Part shown: piece by piece, positions 46,033 to 55,555 of the stretch | Numbering within the stretch: position 1 is the first letter of the stretch | How the letters are laid out: each line of letters begins with the position of its first letter | Source of the DNA: Scytonema hofmannii PCC 7110 | Lineage (GTDB): Bacteria; Cyanobacteriota; Cyanobacteriia; Cyanobacteriales; Nostocaceae | Reading direction: 5' to 3' | Assembly (NCBI RefSeq): GCF_000346485.2 | Contig: NZ_KQ976354.1 | Coordinates: 2,793,421-2,857,420 of the forward strand | Length of the DNA stretch: 64,000 bases | The notes under the pieces: model-generated | Databases searched by the model: none | What the model saw: the letters and a program-made list of their open reading frames with translations, nothing else | Told to the model about the DNA's origin: nothing | Position numbers and translations under genes: made by a program

Positions 46033-46377
46033 CTACTGTTTAGGTTGAGAGTTACTGGATATGAAAAATTTGTATCCAACGTACACTAAGATTGACAAAA
46101 CCGCCAGACTAACAACAGCAGCAACGAGCTTAAAAATTGCTTGTAGTACAGAGAATGCCAATAAAAACCCAACACCCAAAACAATTATCTTTTTTATTCC
46201 AGACTGAGTCCTGTACCAAGCTAGAACTCGCGCTGTATGGTGCGAGAAGAATCTGAGAGCCTTATTGGGTGATGAATTCGCTGCTTGCGATTGTGGAGTC
46301 ACCCCAGACGGAGAGTTAATTTCAGCCTCTAGCTTTTCGAGGCGACGCTGCAAGTCATCATTGGGTTGGGGATTCAT
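46033..46377 (-). CDS. Small membrane protein, 114 aa
   Basis: Not recognised. A coiled N-terminus (NDDLQRRLEKLEAEIN), a polar linker and one or two membrane helices (about 65-107, IIVLGVGFLLAFSVLQAIFK onward). It is 53 bp upstream of the RDD/pentapeptide gene on the same strand, so both probably share a transcript and may interact in the membrane. Confidence 0.65.
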   Translation of the reverse strand: MNPQPNDDLQRRLEKLEAEINSPSGVTPQSQAANSSPNKALRFFSHHTARVLAWYRTQSGIKKIIVLGVGFLLAFSVLQAIFKLVAAVVSLAVLSILVYVGYKFFISSNSQPKQ

Positions 46378-46688
46378 ATATTTTTACCTCTGCTAAGACA
46401 CTTTACGAACAACAAACCAACTCTTATTTCAATTATTGGCAGTTGACACTGTGATTTTAGCGAAAGTCTTAACATTTAAAGATCGCTTCTAGTTGTTAAA
46501 ATTCAAGTTTTTGGCATTACCAGTGCTTGCAAACTTTAATTTTTTTAAGATTTGCTTGTGTAATATTTTTTCTAGTGACAAAAATATTACAAACATTTAG
46601 GAACAGAGATTGGGCATACACGTCTTATGTACTAGATAATAAGTGTATTAATAATCGCTTTATAAAACTTGGGAAACATAATGATATT

Positions 46689-47132
46689 ATGAAGAAAACT
46701 ACATTGTTAAAGGGCATCTGCATAGCATTCTTCAGCAGTTTATTTCTGAGCAATGCTAGTTGGGCTGGGGAAGCCGTACAAATTAGTCCTAATCTGCAGC
46801 CAGATCCCTTAGTTGTCAATGGGACGTCTGGAGGTAAACAAGAAAGTAATTGTGGCAAGATTGCCGAGCAACCCAGTCAAGTGATAAAGATTACAAAAGC
46901 ACTACCTTACCTGAGATTAACAGTTGAGAGTGGCGGAAAGCCAACTTTGTTAATAGATGGTCCGGGAGGGCGCTTTTGTGTCTTAGCAGACAGTTACTCT
47001 GGAGGCAAGCCAGAAATTTCTGGTTTTTGGCAGGAGGGAAATTACACCTTATATGTGGGTGAGTTATCCCAAGGACAGTATAGCTATAGACTTTCCATAT
47101 CGCAACAAAAGCCCAATAAAACTGCTAAATAG
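46689..47132 (+). CDS. Exported hypothetical, 147 aa
   Basis: The start is the ATG giving MKKTTLLKGICIAFFSSLFL, an evident signal peptide cleaved near ASWA-GE. The frame runs further upstream to 46527 but only the later Met yields the signal. The mature part has two Cys (SNCGKIAE and GRFCVLADS) that may form a disulfide, and a beta-rich pattern ending ISQQKPNKTAK. The PGGRFCVLADSYSGGKPEISGFW segment resembles pre-peptidase C-terminal-like domains, without a confident match. Periplasmic or surface location is likely. Confidence 0.65.
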   Translation: MKKTTLLKGICIAFFSSLFLSNASWAGEAVQISPNLQPDPLVVNGTSGGKQESNCGKIAEQPSQVIKITKALPYLRLTVESGGKPTLLIDGPGGRFCVLADSYSGGKPEISGFWQEGNYTLYVGELSQGQYSYRLSISQQKPNKTAK

Positions 47133-47177
47133 CTTAAAGGGTTAGTGGTTAGTGGTTAAAAACGAAACCCAACATCT

Positions 47178-47240
47178 ACAAGCACTGACGACGGTAAAGC
47201 TGTGTTTGTTGATATTGGCAGTCACGATGAAGTGTATTAA
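47178..47240 (+). pseudogene. Possible RelE-type toxin remnant
   Basis: The frame TSTDDGKAVFVDIGSHDEVY followed by a stop resembles the C-terminus of RelE/ParE-family toxins (VDIGSHDEVY-like ends). No start or body is present. The piece lies in the 445-bp gap before the restriction-modification gene, where the rest shows no ORF. Twenty residues are too few for certainty. Confidence 0.35.
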
Positions 47241-47553
47241 CATTATGTCACGCACATTCACCCTAATAAGTCAATGGAAACTGATACTACTTTCTTAGCT
47301 TAAAAAACCTGCTAAAGAATTCATTGTTGCTGGTTGAGAAACAAGCAATGTTTGAATCAAGAGTTCTTTTTCCGATAGGCAATAGCTTATGATTTTATAT
47401 TCAGTGCTAACCTGTTTATCTGCTAGTACAGGTCGGCGTAAATAAGGCAACCATTAGTAACAGACAAAAAGCTTAAAATAAAAGCTTTTGCGCCTTCTGC
47501 CCTCTGACCTTGCGTACTTCTGACGAATTGTACTAGCAACCCATTTAAAACGT

Positions 47554-50500
47554 TTGGAAGCAGAGAGGTTAAGTGTTTTGTCTAGAAGCAGCAGACCACA
47601 GAGACAGCAAGCAAATCCTCTGGCAAAATGGCTTGCGCTGGATTGGAATCGACCAGAGCGCTCGTACAACCCAGATGTTCGTGATTTCTTAGCTGGATTG
47701 CTGGATTATCCCAAAGATTGCGTTGTGACTGAGGACGCAGGAGGTGGTGGCTATCCAGACATTAAACTGCTGACTCCTGAGAAAATTGCTTGGGTCGTGG
47801 GGGATCTAAAGAAAGATGATGCAGAACTCACTACTCCGAGTGGACGACGCAAGCTGTGGAATCAAAAACGTAAGTATGTTGAGGGCTTAACCAGGTACGT
47901 TTTATTTCTAACAGCCCGTTATGTTTGGCTCGTTTTGCCGACGGGTGAAGCAGTCGCAGGATTTGAAGCTCCTTGCAATTTATCTGAAATAACCTTTGAA
48001 GAATTAAAGGAAAGACTTAAGTTTCTTTCCTACGAACAGGCGACTCACAGCAATCAGTGGGCAACATTTATTGATGGACAATTGCCCTACGTTTACTTAA
48101 AGTTGGATGCACCTGAGACGTTAGCTCGGTTGCGGCAAGATTTGCAAACCAGCTTTACCGAACTGGTTACAGCTGCGGAGCAAGCGATCGCTACCTTAAT
48201 CCAGGAATATGAAGAATTTAAACGTCAGGAACAGAAAATTCAACAAAACTTAATTGATACGGGAGATACACAACGAAGAGCATTAGTGCGGCTTCGGTTT
48301 AAGTTTGACTTCCACCGACATTTGTTCGAGGATCTTTTGCCTCGATTTCAAGACCAATATGGGCGGGATGTCAACGCGAAAGACAACAAGCAAGTTGAAG
48401 AACGAATTCGGGAATCATTCGTTGCCGATTCTGTAGCTGTGCTTGTTGCTCGTGTTTTGTTTCTGCGATTAGTGGAAGATTTAAAGCTCACGAAAAAACG
48501 GCGATTATCCAATGGTGGCCCGCAAGACTGGGCATCGTTCGTGGAGCAATTAACAGGTGATGCCAAAGAATTGGTGCAGCTAGTAGCTAAAGATATTGGG
48601 CGGTTGTATCACGATCCCTTTGAGCGCAACTTATTCGACTGGATTTATGAAACCAACGGTGCATTAGATGAAGCATTGCAACGTCTGATCCTACGATTTA
48701 ACGCCTACGATTTTTCTGGCTTATCGGAAGAAATTTTGGGGGATATCTATCAAACATTCTTGCCCACTGCAAAACGAAAACGGTTAGGAGAATTCTACAC
48801 ACCTGCTTCGATTGTCGATTGGTTACTAGAGCAAACGGTTTTTACTCATGGTGAGGGAAACCTGCTTGACCCCTCTTGTGGGAGTGGTTCATTTTTAGTG
48901 CGATATGTTCATCGCTGTCTGGAAGACGCAAAAACCAGAGGACTCGATCCAGATACCGTTTTGCAAGAGTTACAAACTAACGTTTGGGGATTTGATCTAA
49001 ATCCATTTGCGGCATTCATTAGCCACTTTCAATTGATGTGGGCATTAGTACGCTTCAAACCCTCAACAAAAGATGTTCCTAAAATCCCTGTCTACAACTT
49101 AAATAGTTTGCTGCGAGAATCGGATCTTGTCCCGTTATTGGGAGAAGGATTGTTAGCTCCCGGTTCCGCAGATCGGGATAGCAAGCAGTGGAAATATATC
49201 GTGGGTAATCCGCCTTATATCCGGGCAGAGCGAGTGAAGTATAATGACGAAATGCGCGGTTTGTGGCATCAGGTTTGGGGACCGAATGCTGATACAGGCT
49301 TTGTGTTTCTCTACCGCGCTTTAACTGAATCGCTGCAATCAGGTGGATTTTTAGGCATGGTAGTCAGTGGCGGCTATGCTAATTCAGAAGCAGCAGCAAA
49401 AGTTTGGAAGTTGCTTTATCCTGCAAGGGAAGCGGCGTTACGTAAGATCGTTTGGTTAGAGTTTGCCGGGAAACAGTGGGATGCGAATGTGATTCCAATG
49501 CTCTTGGTTATTGAAAAAACTTCAGCACAGGAAAATGATGAGATTGAACTTTATGTTCCTTCTACCTGGCCAAGCAATGAACCACCTGCTAAAATCAAGT
49601 ACAAAGATTTTTTTGATGCCAAAGTTAGCCCTAGAGTAACAGAAATCGATCCAAGCAATCCACTCGAAGCCTTCTGGGGAAATTATTTACTACCACTGTT
49701 GCATCCCGAAGATATCCCCATTCTCAAGAAGCTGTATCCAAATGGTAATGGTGGCAATGTAGTCGAGCTAAAGGAAGCCGTTGCAAGGCAACTTAATCGG
49801 AAAAATCAACCAATTTGGTTTACGTATGGGATTCAAGCAGGTAGAGAAGCACAAGTTACTGAAAGCCCTACTGGTAACCGCCCAATTCAAACAATTCTAG
49901 GTAGAAGCATTTCTTTAGGTTGGCATGGAGAACCAGAAGGTTGGATTAATCTTGAAGATGTGCAGAAGTTAAGTATTTGGGGAGATCGGAAAATTCCATC
50001 GTTTATTGCTGTTGCTGAAGTGGCACTTGTACCATTTGCTTGCTTAGTCGATAGAGAAGAAGTTGCAGCTCGCAATAGTGTTGTTATTGCGTTGCCAAAA
50101 ATAGATGGGCCGCCTTCAAAGGCAATTGTAGCTTTTCTTAATAGCAAGTTAGTTCGTTTTTATTACTTGATTAGACTAAGGGCGGGCGTATTGGAAGGCT
50201 CATCACGTGCTCATATATACCCTCGTGTTCTTGATGCTTTGCCTTGGATAAAAAATCCAGATTCAACCATCGAGCAACGGTTAGTAGAGAGTTATAATCG
50301 GCTAGCACGGTTAGCAGTTATCGCTAAGAATAATCCCGATGAATGGTTGTTATCTGAGGTTGAAACCCGAATTGCTACAAGTCGATATAAATTAAGCGAC
50401 AAAAGTTTAGGGCTTAACTTCTCCAACTGGAGTCCTGAAGATGTACAAGTGGAAGAACTGAGTTTAGATGGAAACTGCATTCGAGCAGGTTTATTTTCTC

Positions 50501-50865
50501 TAGAATTGATAAATGCTGATATCGCTGAGTTAGTTAATAAGCTTTTGACACTCAATGCTGATGAAGACACAACCATTTCTAGAGCTATTATTCAAAAATT
50601 GCTCGTTCCCCAAGACTATACTGTTGTGATGCAAAACTATCGACAACGATTAGCCAGCTTTCAACAAGTTGAGTCTGATTTCTTTTCAGTACTGGCACAC
50701 ATTGATGAAACAGTTTACGAAATGTTTGGATTAACGGATGAGGAGAAAACCCACATTGAAACCCGTCTTGCCAGTTTTCCCCTCAACAAGCTACAGCCTC
50801 GCTATCCCTGGCAAACTGTTAAACCTAGACCTATTAAGGCTTACACAAGCGATCGCTTTGCATGA
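47554..50865 (+). CDS. Single-chain restriction-modification enzyme (type IIG-like)
   Basis: A protein of about 1100 aa combining nuclease and N6-adenine methyltransferase parts. The N-terminus has a PD-(D/E)XK-like site (YPDIKLLTPEK near 67, VGDLKKDD near 82). A helical linker follows (about 180-400), then the SAM motif LLDPSCGSGSFLV near 437 and the catalytic NPPYIRAERV near 552. A target-recognition-like region fills 650-920 (WFTYGIQAGREAQ, HIYPRVLDALPWI). Such enzymes methylate and cut DNA with one polypeptide; the target site cannot be read. The start is uncertain: a TTG at 47554 or the TTG at 47578, which has GAGAGG upstream. The intact frame suggests it works. No separate specificity or methylase gene is nearby. 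Confidence 0.82.
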   Translation: MEAERLSVLSRSSRPQRQQANPLAKWLALDWNRPERSYNPDVRDFLAGLLDYPKDCVVTEDAGGGGYPDIKLLTPEKIAWVVGDLKKDDAELTTPSGRRKLWNQKRKYVEGLTRYVLFLTARYVWLVLPTGEAVAGFEAPCNLSEITFEELKERLKFLSYEQATHSNQWATFIDGQLPYVYLKLDAPETLARLRQDLQTSFTELVTAAEQAIATLIQEYEEFKRQEQKIQQNLIDTGDTQRRALVRLRFKFDFHRHLFEDLLPRFQDQYGRDVNAKDNKQVEERIRESFVADSVAVLVARVLFLRLVEDLKLTKKRRLSNGGPQDWASFVEQLTGDAKELVQLVAKDIGRLYHDPFERNLFDWIYETNGALDEALQRLILRFNAYDFSGLSEEILGDIYQTFLPTAKRKRLGEFYTPASIVDWLLEQTVFTHGEGNLLDPSCGSGSFLVRYVHRCLEDAKTRGLDPDTVLQELQTNVWGFDLNPFAAFISHFQLMWALVRFKPSTKDVPKIPVYNLNSLLRESDLVPLLGEGLLAPGSADRDSKQWKYIVGNPPYIRAERVKYNDEMRGLWHQVWGPNADTGFVFLYRALTESLQSGGFLGMVVSGGYANSEAAAKVWKLLYPAREAALRKIVWLEFAGKQWDANVIPMLLVIEKTSAQENDEIELYVPSTWPSNEPPAKIKYKDFFDAKVSPRVTEIDPSNPLEAFWGNYLLPLLHPEDIPILKKLYPNGNGGNVVELKEAVARQLNRKNQPIWFTYGIQAGREAQVTESPTGNRPIQTILGRSISLGWHGEPEGWINLEDVQKLSIWGDRKIPSFIAVAEVALVPFACLVDREEVAARNSVVIALPKIDGPPSKAIVAFLNSKLVRFYYLIRLRAGVLEGSSRAHIYPRVLDALPWIKNPDSTIEQRLVESYNRLARLAVIAKNNPDEWLLSEVETRIATSRYKLSDKSLGLNFSNWSPEDVQVEELSLDGNCIRAGLFSLELINADIAELVNKLLTLNADEDTTISRAIIQKLLVPQDYTVVMQNYRQRLASFQQVESDFFSVLAHIDETVYEMFGLTDEEKTHIETRLASFPLNKLQPRYPWQTVKPRPIKAYTSDRFA

Positions 50866-50894
50866 GGGAAAACACGAATCCTCCATGTAGTCTA

Positions 50895-51473
50895 TTAACC
50901 TGCTGAAAATTCTACTTTGTCGTAAAGGTCGATGAGGGATATTTGAAATGGAATGGAGGTTAGGTTGAGGATGGCATTTTCTCCTTCATAACTTGAAAAG
51001 AGCCATTTATTGCTTTCGGTTTTTGTATATTGTTCTGCATAAATTTCTGTTTGAGAAATTAGGATATATTCTTTTAGTGTGGGAATGGCACGATAGAGTT
51101 TGAATTTTCCAACTCTGTCATACTTTTCTGTGGATTCTGATAGAATTTCTGCGATCGCAATCGGGTTGGTAATTATGTCTTTACGTCCTTCTACCAACTC
51201 TATTTGACCGGCAACAACCATGATGTCAGGATACGTATATAGACTATTGCTTGGAATCCACAAGCGCATATCGGTCATGAAGACATCGTAGGGTTGCTTT
51301 TTGAGGGCAAAGTTGAGTGCAGCATAAAAGTTGCCTGCTATCCTATTATGATTTGGGGTTCCGCCTGCCATGGGAAATATTTGACCGTTGTAATATTCGC
51401 TTCTGTACGTTGCTGCAGTTTCTAGCTCTAGATATTCTTCAGGTGTGTAGTAGTCTTGTTGCTGGGCTTGCAT
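50895..51473 (-). CDS. Uma2-family endonuclease-like protein
   Basis: A 192-aa protein of the Uma2 (DUF820) family. Blocks: YTPEEYLELETAATYRSEYY, the YNGQIFPMAGGTPNHNRIAG segment, TYPDIMVVAG (nuclease Asp), IAEILSESTEKYDR, KLYRAIPTLKEYILIS and the YTKTESNKWLFSSY end strand. The fold is that of PD-(D/E)XK nucleases; the biological target is unknown. It converges with the restriction-modification gene, 29 bp away, and is an intact relative of the split gene at 40834. Confidence 0.85.
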   Translation of the reverse strand: MQAQQQDYYTPEEYLELETAATYRSEYYNGQIFPMAGGTPNHNRIAGNFYAALNFALKKQPYDVFMTDMRLWIPSNSLYTYPDIMVVAGQIELVEGRKDIITNPIAIAEILSESTEKYDRVGKFKLYRAIPTLKEYILISQTEIYAEQYTKTESNKWLFSSYEGENAILNLTSIPFQISLIDLYDKVEFSAG

Positions 51474-51490
51474 AGTTTTTGGCTTCTTAT

Positions 51491-51518
51491 GTCACTGGTC
51501 ACTGGTCACTGGTCACTG
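51491..51518. repeat. CACTGGT heptamer repeat
   Basis: Four copies of GTCACTG between two genes on the minus strand, the opposite orientation of the TGACCAG arrays elsewhere. It overlaps the 3' end of the response-regulator gene. Confidence 0.8.
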
Positions 51519-53413
51519 ATACAATACCGATCGCGTCCCTGCTGTTTTGCTTGGTATAATGCCATATCTGTTGTTGCAATTAACGCTGCTGGGGAACTGT
51601 TTTCATTAGGAAGAATACTAGCTATACCCAAACTGACAGTGACATAATTCTTAATATCTGAAGATAGATGAGATATCTGAAGTTGGGCGACTTGTTCTTG
51701 AATATTTACAGCCACTTGCACTGCTCCTGTCACCGTAGTATTCGGTAGAATAACAGCAAATTCTTCCCCACCGTAACGTGCTACTAAATCTGCTGGGTAT
51801 TGCACGGCACGGGTAATTGCTCGCGCAATTTCTACTAAGCAGGTGTCTCCTACTGGATGCCCGTAGTTATCATTGTAGGATTTAAACCGATCGATATCGC
51901 ATAAAATTAAAGAAAGAGGTTTTTGCTCTCGTGTCAATCGCTCCCATTGTTGCTGTAAGTACTCATCGAAGCGGCGACGATTGGCAACATGGGTTAATGC
52001 ATCAATCTTGGCAAGGCGTTCTAGTTGCTGTTTTGCCTGTTGCAGTTTTTGGTAAAGTTCTGACTGGTGTAGGGCGATCGCTAAATTACTGGCAATTTGA
52101 CGCAGTAAGTTTACTTCCTCTGTTTGCCATAACCGACGATTGTCACAAGCATGAACGATGAGCAAACCCCATAATTTTACTGTTTGAGATTTGGGGCTTG
52201 TTGTATCAATGCTTTCTGAAGTGTTTTCCTCAACACCACTGACAGTTACTAAATGTTCGGAGTGTTGAATAATAGGAGTCACAACCTTAGATTTCACCCC
52301 TATCTGCTGCATAAAGCTCTTCAAACAATTGCTTAAATCGTCTTGATTTGTATCAAAAATTATTTGTGACTGTCCCCGCCAGTAAAAGTCATAACACTCA
52401 GAGGGAAAACATCGATCTAAAAATTTGAGTCCCAATGTTGTCGGGAAGGCTGGATCTACTGATTCTTGAATCACAACTCCCGATCCATCTGAATTCAACT
52501 GAAAAATTAAGACCCGATCGACCTGAAGAATTTGACGCGATTGAGTGACTGTTGCGGTCAAAATTTCATGGAAATCTAAAGATTTGTGAATTTGTTGGGT
52601 GATTTCAGCTAATAATCGCTGGCGCTGCATTTGGCTTTGCAAGGCAAGTTCTGTAAGTTTGCGATCGCTTATATCTTCTATTAACCCATCACAAATAATT
52701 TCTCCATTATCCTGTCTCGTTAGTCGGCTAGCAATCTGGATCCATTTTATCTGCTGGGAAGGAATAACAATGCGCCCCTCCCATTTCAGGGGTTGCATCG
52801 TTTCCAAAGCAACATATACCGATTCTTCTAAAGAACTGACATCATCGGGGTAAATAGAGGCTTGTATAAACTCACCTCCCTGTTGGAAAGACACAAGATT
52901 TATTTCAAACAGGTTTTGGAAACCGGGACTGATGTAAAGCCATTGATTCGCTCCATCTAGCTGATGCAGCACCCTATAAATCACACCAGGTAGGTTAGCT
53001 GCTAGCTCTTGAAATCTGGCTTCACTTATTTGTAACTGTCTTTCCAACTGAGAACGCCGCAAAGCTGTGGTGATAGTCGCGTGCAGTTCATTACTTTTAA
53101 ACGGTTTAATAAGATAACCGTAGGGATCGGTAGCCATCGCCCGCGCTATAGTTTGCTCATCAGCGTGTCCTGTTAAGTAAACAATCGGAATATGCAACCG
53201 CTCGCGAATTCTGGCAGATGCTTCTATGCCATCCATGTTACCCTGTAGTTGGATATCCATGAGTATCAAATCTGGCTTGAGAGTTGCGGCAAGATCTACT
53301 GCCCTTTCACCAGATGCAATGTTACCTGCAACGGTATACCCCAACTTTTCTAAGGTAGCTTGAAGATTCCGTGCGACGACTCGCTCATCTTCAACTATCA
53401 AAATGCCAGCCAT
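51506..53413 (-). CDS. Response regulator with PAS, GAF and GGDEF domains
   Basis: A 635-aa diguanylate cyclase. Order: receiver domain (about 3-120; ILIVEDERVVARNL, phospho-Asp in LILMDIQLQGN near 56, Lys in LIKPFKSNE near 105), a PAS domain (about 130-255, VIYRVLHQLDG), a GAF domain (about 270-450, containing ILQVDRVLIFQLN and FPSECYDFYW), and a GGDEF domain (about 465-630) with DIDRFKSYND and the active-site loop YGGEEF. It should make cyclic di-GMP from GTP in response to phosphorylation and to a GAF signal. The GAF lacks the usual bilin-binding Cys context as far as I can judge. Its partner kinase is not here. It is divergent from the ABC-F gene. Confidence 0.9.
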   Translation of the reverse strand: MAGILIVEDERVVARNLQATLEKLGYTVAGNIASGERAVDLAATLKPDLILMDIQLQGNMDGIEASARIRERLHIPIVYLTGHADEQTIARAMATDPYGYLIKPFKSNELHATITTALRRSQLERQLQISEARFQELAANLPGVIYRVLHQLDGANQWLYISPGFQNLFEINLVSFQQGGEFIQASIYPDDVSSLEESVYVALETMQPLKWEGRIVIPSQQIKWIQIASRLTRQDNGEIICDGLIEDISDRKLTELALQSQMQRQRLLAEITQQIHKSLDFHEILTATVTQSRQILQVDRVLIFQLNSDGSGVVIQESVDPAFPTTLGLKFLDRCFPSECYDFYWRGQSQIIFDTNQDDLSNCLKSFMQQIGVKSKVVTPIIQHSEHLVTVSGVEENTSESIDTTSPKSQTVKLWGLLIVHACDNRRLWQTEEVNLLRQIASNLAIALHQSELYQKLQQAKQQLERLAKIDALTHVANRRRFDEYLQQQWERLTREQKPLSLILCDIDRFKSYNDNYGHPVGDTCLVEIARAITRAVQYPADLVARYGGEEFAVILPNTTVTGAVQVAVNIQEQVAQLQISHLSSDIKNYVTVSLGIASILPNENSSPAALIATTDMALYQAKQQGRDRYCISDQ

Positions 53414-53706
53414 ATATAATAGCTTAGGACAGCTTGAAAAAGGTGATTCCTTATTGTAATCTTTTTATCTGTCTAAAAAATTGCGCTTTTGTTGGAAATA
53501 AGCTAATCACTCTCGCTCCCTCACAACGAGGTAATAAAAAGAAGAATTCTGCCACCACTCCCTACTCCTTACTCCCCACTCCCTCTTTCAAGCAAATTAA
53601 TTTTTCAAGTACTTCTGCCACAAATTCTCAGTTAAATTTTGTTAAGATTAAAGTCGGTACTAACACTTTCGCCTTAAGCGCCAATACCCTACCTTGGAGA
53701 TACTCA

Positions 53707-55392
53707 ATGCTGCGACTAGAACATATCAGTAAAATATACCCCACAGGCGAAGTTCTCAAGGATGTTAACTGGGAAGTTAAACCGGGCGATCGCATAGGTT
53801 TAGTTGGTGTCAATGGTGCCGGAAAATCGACTCAGCTTAAAATTATCTCTGGGGAGATTGAACCAACCTCTGGTGAGATAATACGTCCTGCTAGCTTGCA
53901 TATTGCTTACCTGAATCAAGAATTTGAGGTCGATCCCAGTCATACCGTTCGCGAAGAATTTTGGACAGTCTTTAAAGAAGCAAATCAAGTGCAACAAGAT
54001 TTGGCGCAGGTACAGCGAGACATGGAAAGCGCCAATCCAGAGCAACTCGATCGTTTGATTAATAAGTTAGACCGTCTGCAAAGGCAGTTTGAGGCATTAG
54101 ATGGCTACGTGTTGGAAACAAGAATAGGTAAGATTTTACCAGAAATGGGTTTTCAGATAGAAGATGGCGAGCGTCTTGTGAGTGCTTTTAGTGGCGGTTG
54201 GCAAATGCGGATGGGTTTGGGCAAAATTCTTTTGCAGCAACCAGATTTATTACTCCTAGACGAGCCGACAAACCATTTAGACTTAGAAACCATTGAATGG
54301 TTGGAGAATTATCTCAAAGGGTTGACAACTCCAATGGTGATTGTTTCTCATGACCGGGAATTCTTGGATCGGCTTTGCACCCAAATTGTGGAAACCGAAC
54401 GTGGAGTTTCAAGCAGCTATCTTGGCAACTACTCATCATACCTACAGCAAAAAGCTGAAAACCAAGCAGCACAGTTATCTGCTTACGAACGCCAGCAAAA
54501 AGAACTAGACAAACAACAAGCTTTTGTCGAGCGCTTCCGTGCTAGTGCTACCCGCAGTACTCAAGCAAAAAGCCGGGAAAAACAACTCGAAAAGGTAGAG
54601 CGCATTGACGCACCAACATCTGACGTAAGAACGCTTCACTTTCGGTTTCCACCTGCACCTCGGAGTGGGCTTGAGGTGGTGAAAATTAAAGATTTAACCC
54701 ATACTTACGATGATAAAATCTTGTTTTTAGGTGCAAATCTTTTGGTTGAGCGTGGCGATCGCATAGCTTTTGTTGCTCCTAACGGTGCTGGCAAATCCAC
54801 TTTATTACGCCTAATTATGGGTCTGGAAAAACCTACAGAGGGTAACGTGGAACTGGGTCAGCATAATGTAATTCCCGGTTATTTTGAACAAAACCAAGCA
54901 GAAGCTTTGGATTTGAAAAAAACAGTCATGGAAACAATCCATGATGAAGTTCCCGATTGGAAAAATGAAGAAGTACGGACAATTTTGGGACGATTTTTAT
55001 TTAGTGGTGACACTGTATTTAAACAAGTAGCAGCATTAAGCGGTGGAGAAAAAGCGCGGCTGGCATTGGCAAAAATGCTTTTACAGCCGGTGAATTTATT
55101 AATCCTTGATGAGCCGACAAATCACTTGGATATACCTGCCAAAGAAATGTTAGAAGAAGCCATCCAAAATTATGATGGCACAGTTATAGTCGTATCTCAC
55201 GATCGTTATTTCATAACACAAGTAGCCAACAAAATTGTGGAAATTCGCGAAGGTGAGTTTCGTGTATACTTAGGGAATTATCACTACTACTTAGAGAAAA
55301 TAGAAGAGGAAAAAGAACAAGCAAGGTTGGCAGCGATCGCAGCCGAAAAAGCAGCGAAAAAAGCAGCAAAAGCATCAGGAAAGAAAAAGTAA
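53707..55392 (+). CDS. ABC-F family ATPase (translation factor type)
   Basis: A 561-aa cytoplasmic protein with two ATPase domains and no membrane part. Walker A: GVNGAGKST (about 36) and APNGAGKST (about 360). Signatures: FSGGWQMRMGLGKILL and LSGGEKARLALAKMLL. Walker B: LLLLDEPTNHLD and LLILDEPTNHLD. The ABC-F linker (about 245-305) is strongly charged, and the tail is Lys/Ala-rich (about 530-561). Such proteins bind the ribosome E site. The start is ATG 53707 (MLRLEHISKIYPTGEVLKDV); the frame continues upstream to 53434 only through unrelated repeat-type DNA. Confidence 0.92.
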   Translation: MLRLEHISKIYPTGEVLKDVNWEVKPGDRIGLVGVNGAGKSTQLKIISGEIEPTSGEIIRPASLHIAYLNQEFEVDPSHTVREEFWTVFKEANQVQQDLAQVQRDMESANPEQLDRLINKLDRLQRQFEALDGYVLETRIGKILPEMGFQIEDGERLVSAFSGGWQMRMGLGKILLQQPDLLLLDEPTNHLDLETIEWLENYLKGLTTPMVIVSHDREFLDRLCTQIVETERGVSSSYLGNYSSYLQQKAENQAAQLSAYERQQKELDKQQAFVERFRASATRSTQAKSREKQLEKVERIDAPTSDVRTLHFRFPPAPRSGLEVVKIKDLTHTYDDKILFLGANLLVERGDRIAFVAPNGAGKSTLLRLIMGLEKPTEGNVELGQHNVIPGYFEQNQAEALDLKKTVMETIHDEVPDWKNEEVRTILGRFLFSGDTVFKQVAALSGGEKARLALAKMLLQPVNLLILDEPTNHLDIPAKEMLEEAIQNYDGTVIVVSHDRYFITQVANKIVEIREGEFRVYLGNYHYYLEKIEEEKEQARLAAIAAEKAAKKAAKASGKKK

Positions 55393-55555
55393 CAAAATGT
55401 TAGCGGTTAGTGGTTAGTAGTTAATGGTATAACAACTAACAACTAACAACTAACAACTAACAGCTAATCACACTTAAATAAGCACAAATTCACTTGCGGT
55501 TGTGATTAGCAGTGGTATCATTCGGGTATTACAAAAAGTAAAGGGCAATTATACT

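Noticed and set aside
53434-53706. N-terminal extension of the ABC-F protein
   Set aside because: It is translated repeat-type DNA; the family starts at the ATG at 53707.
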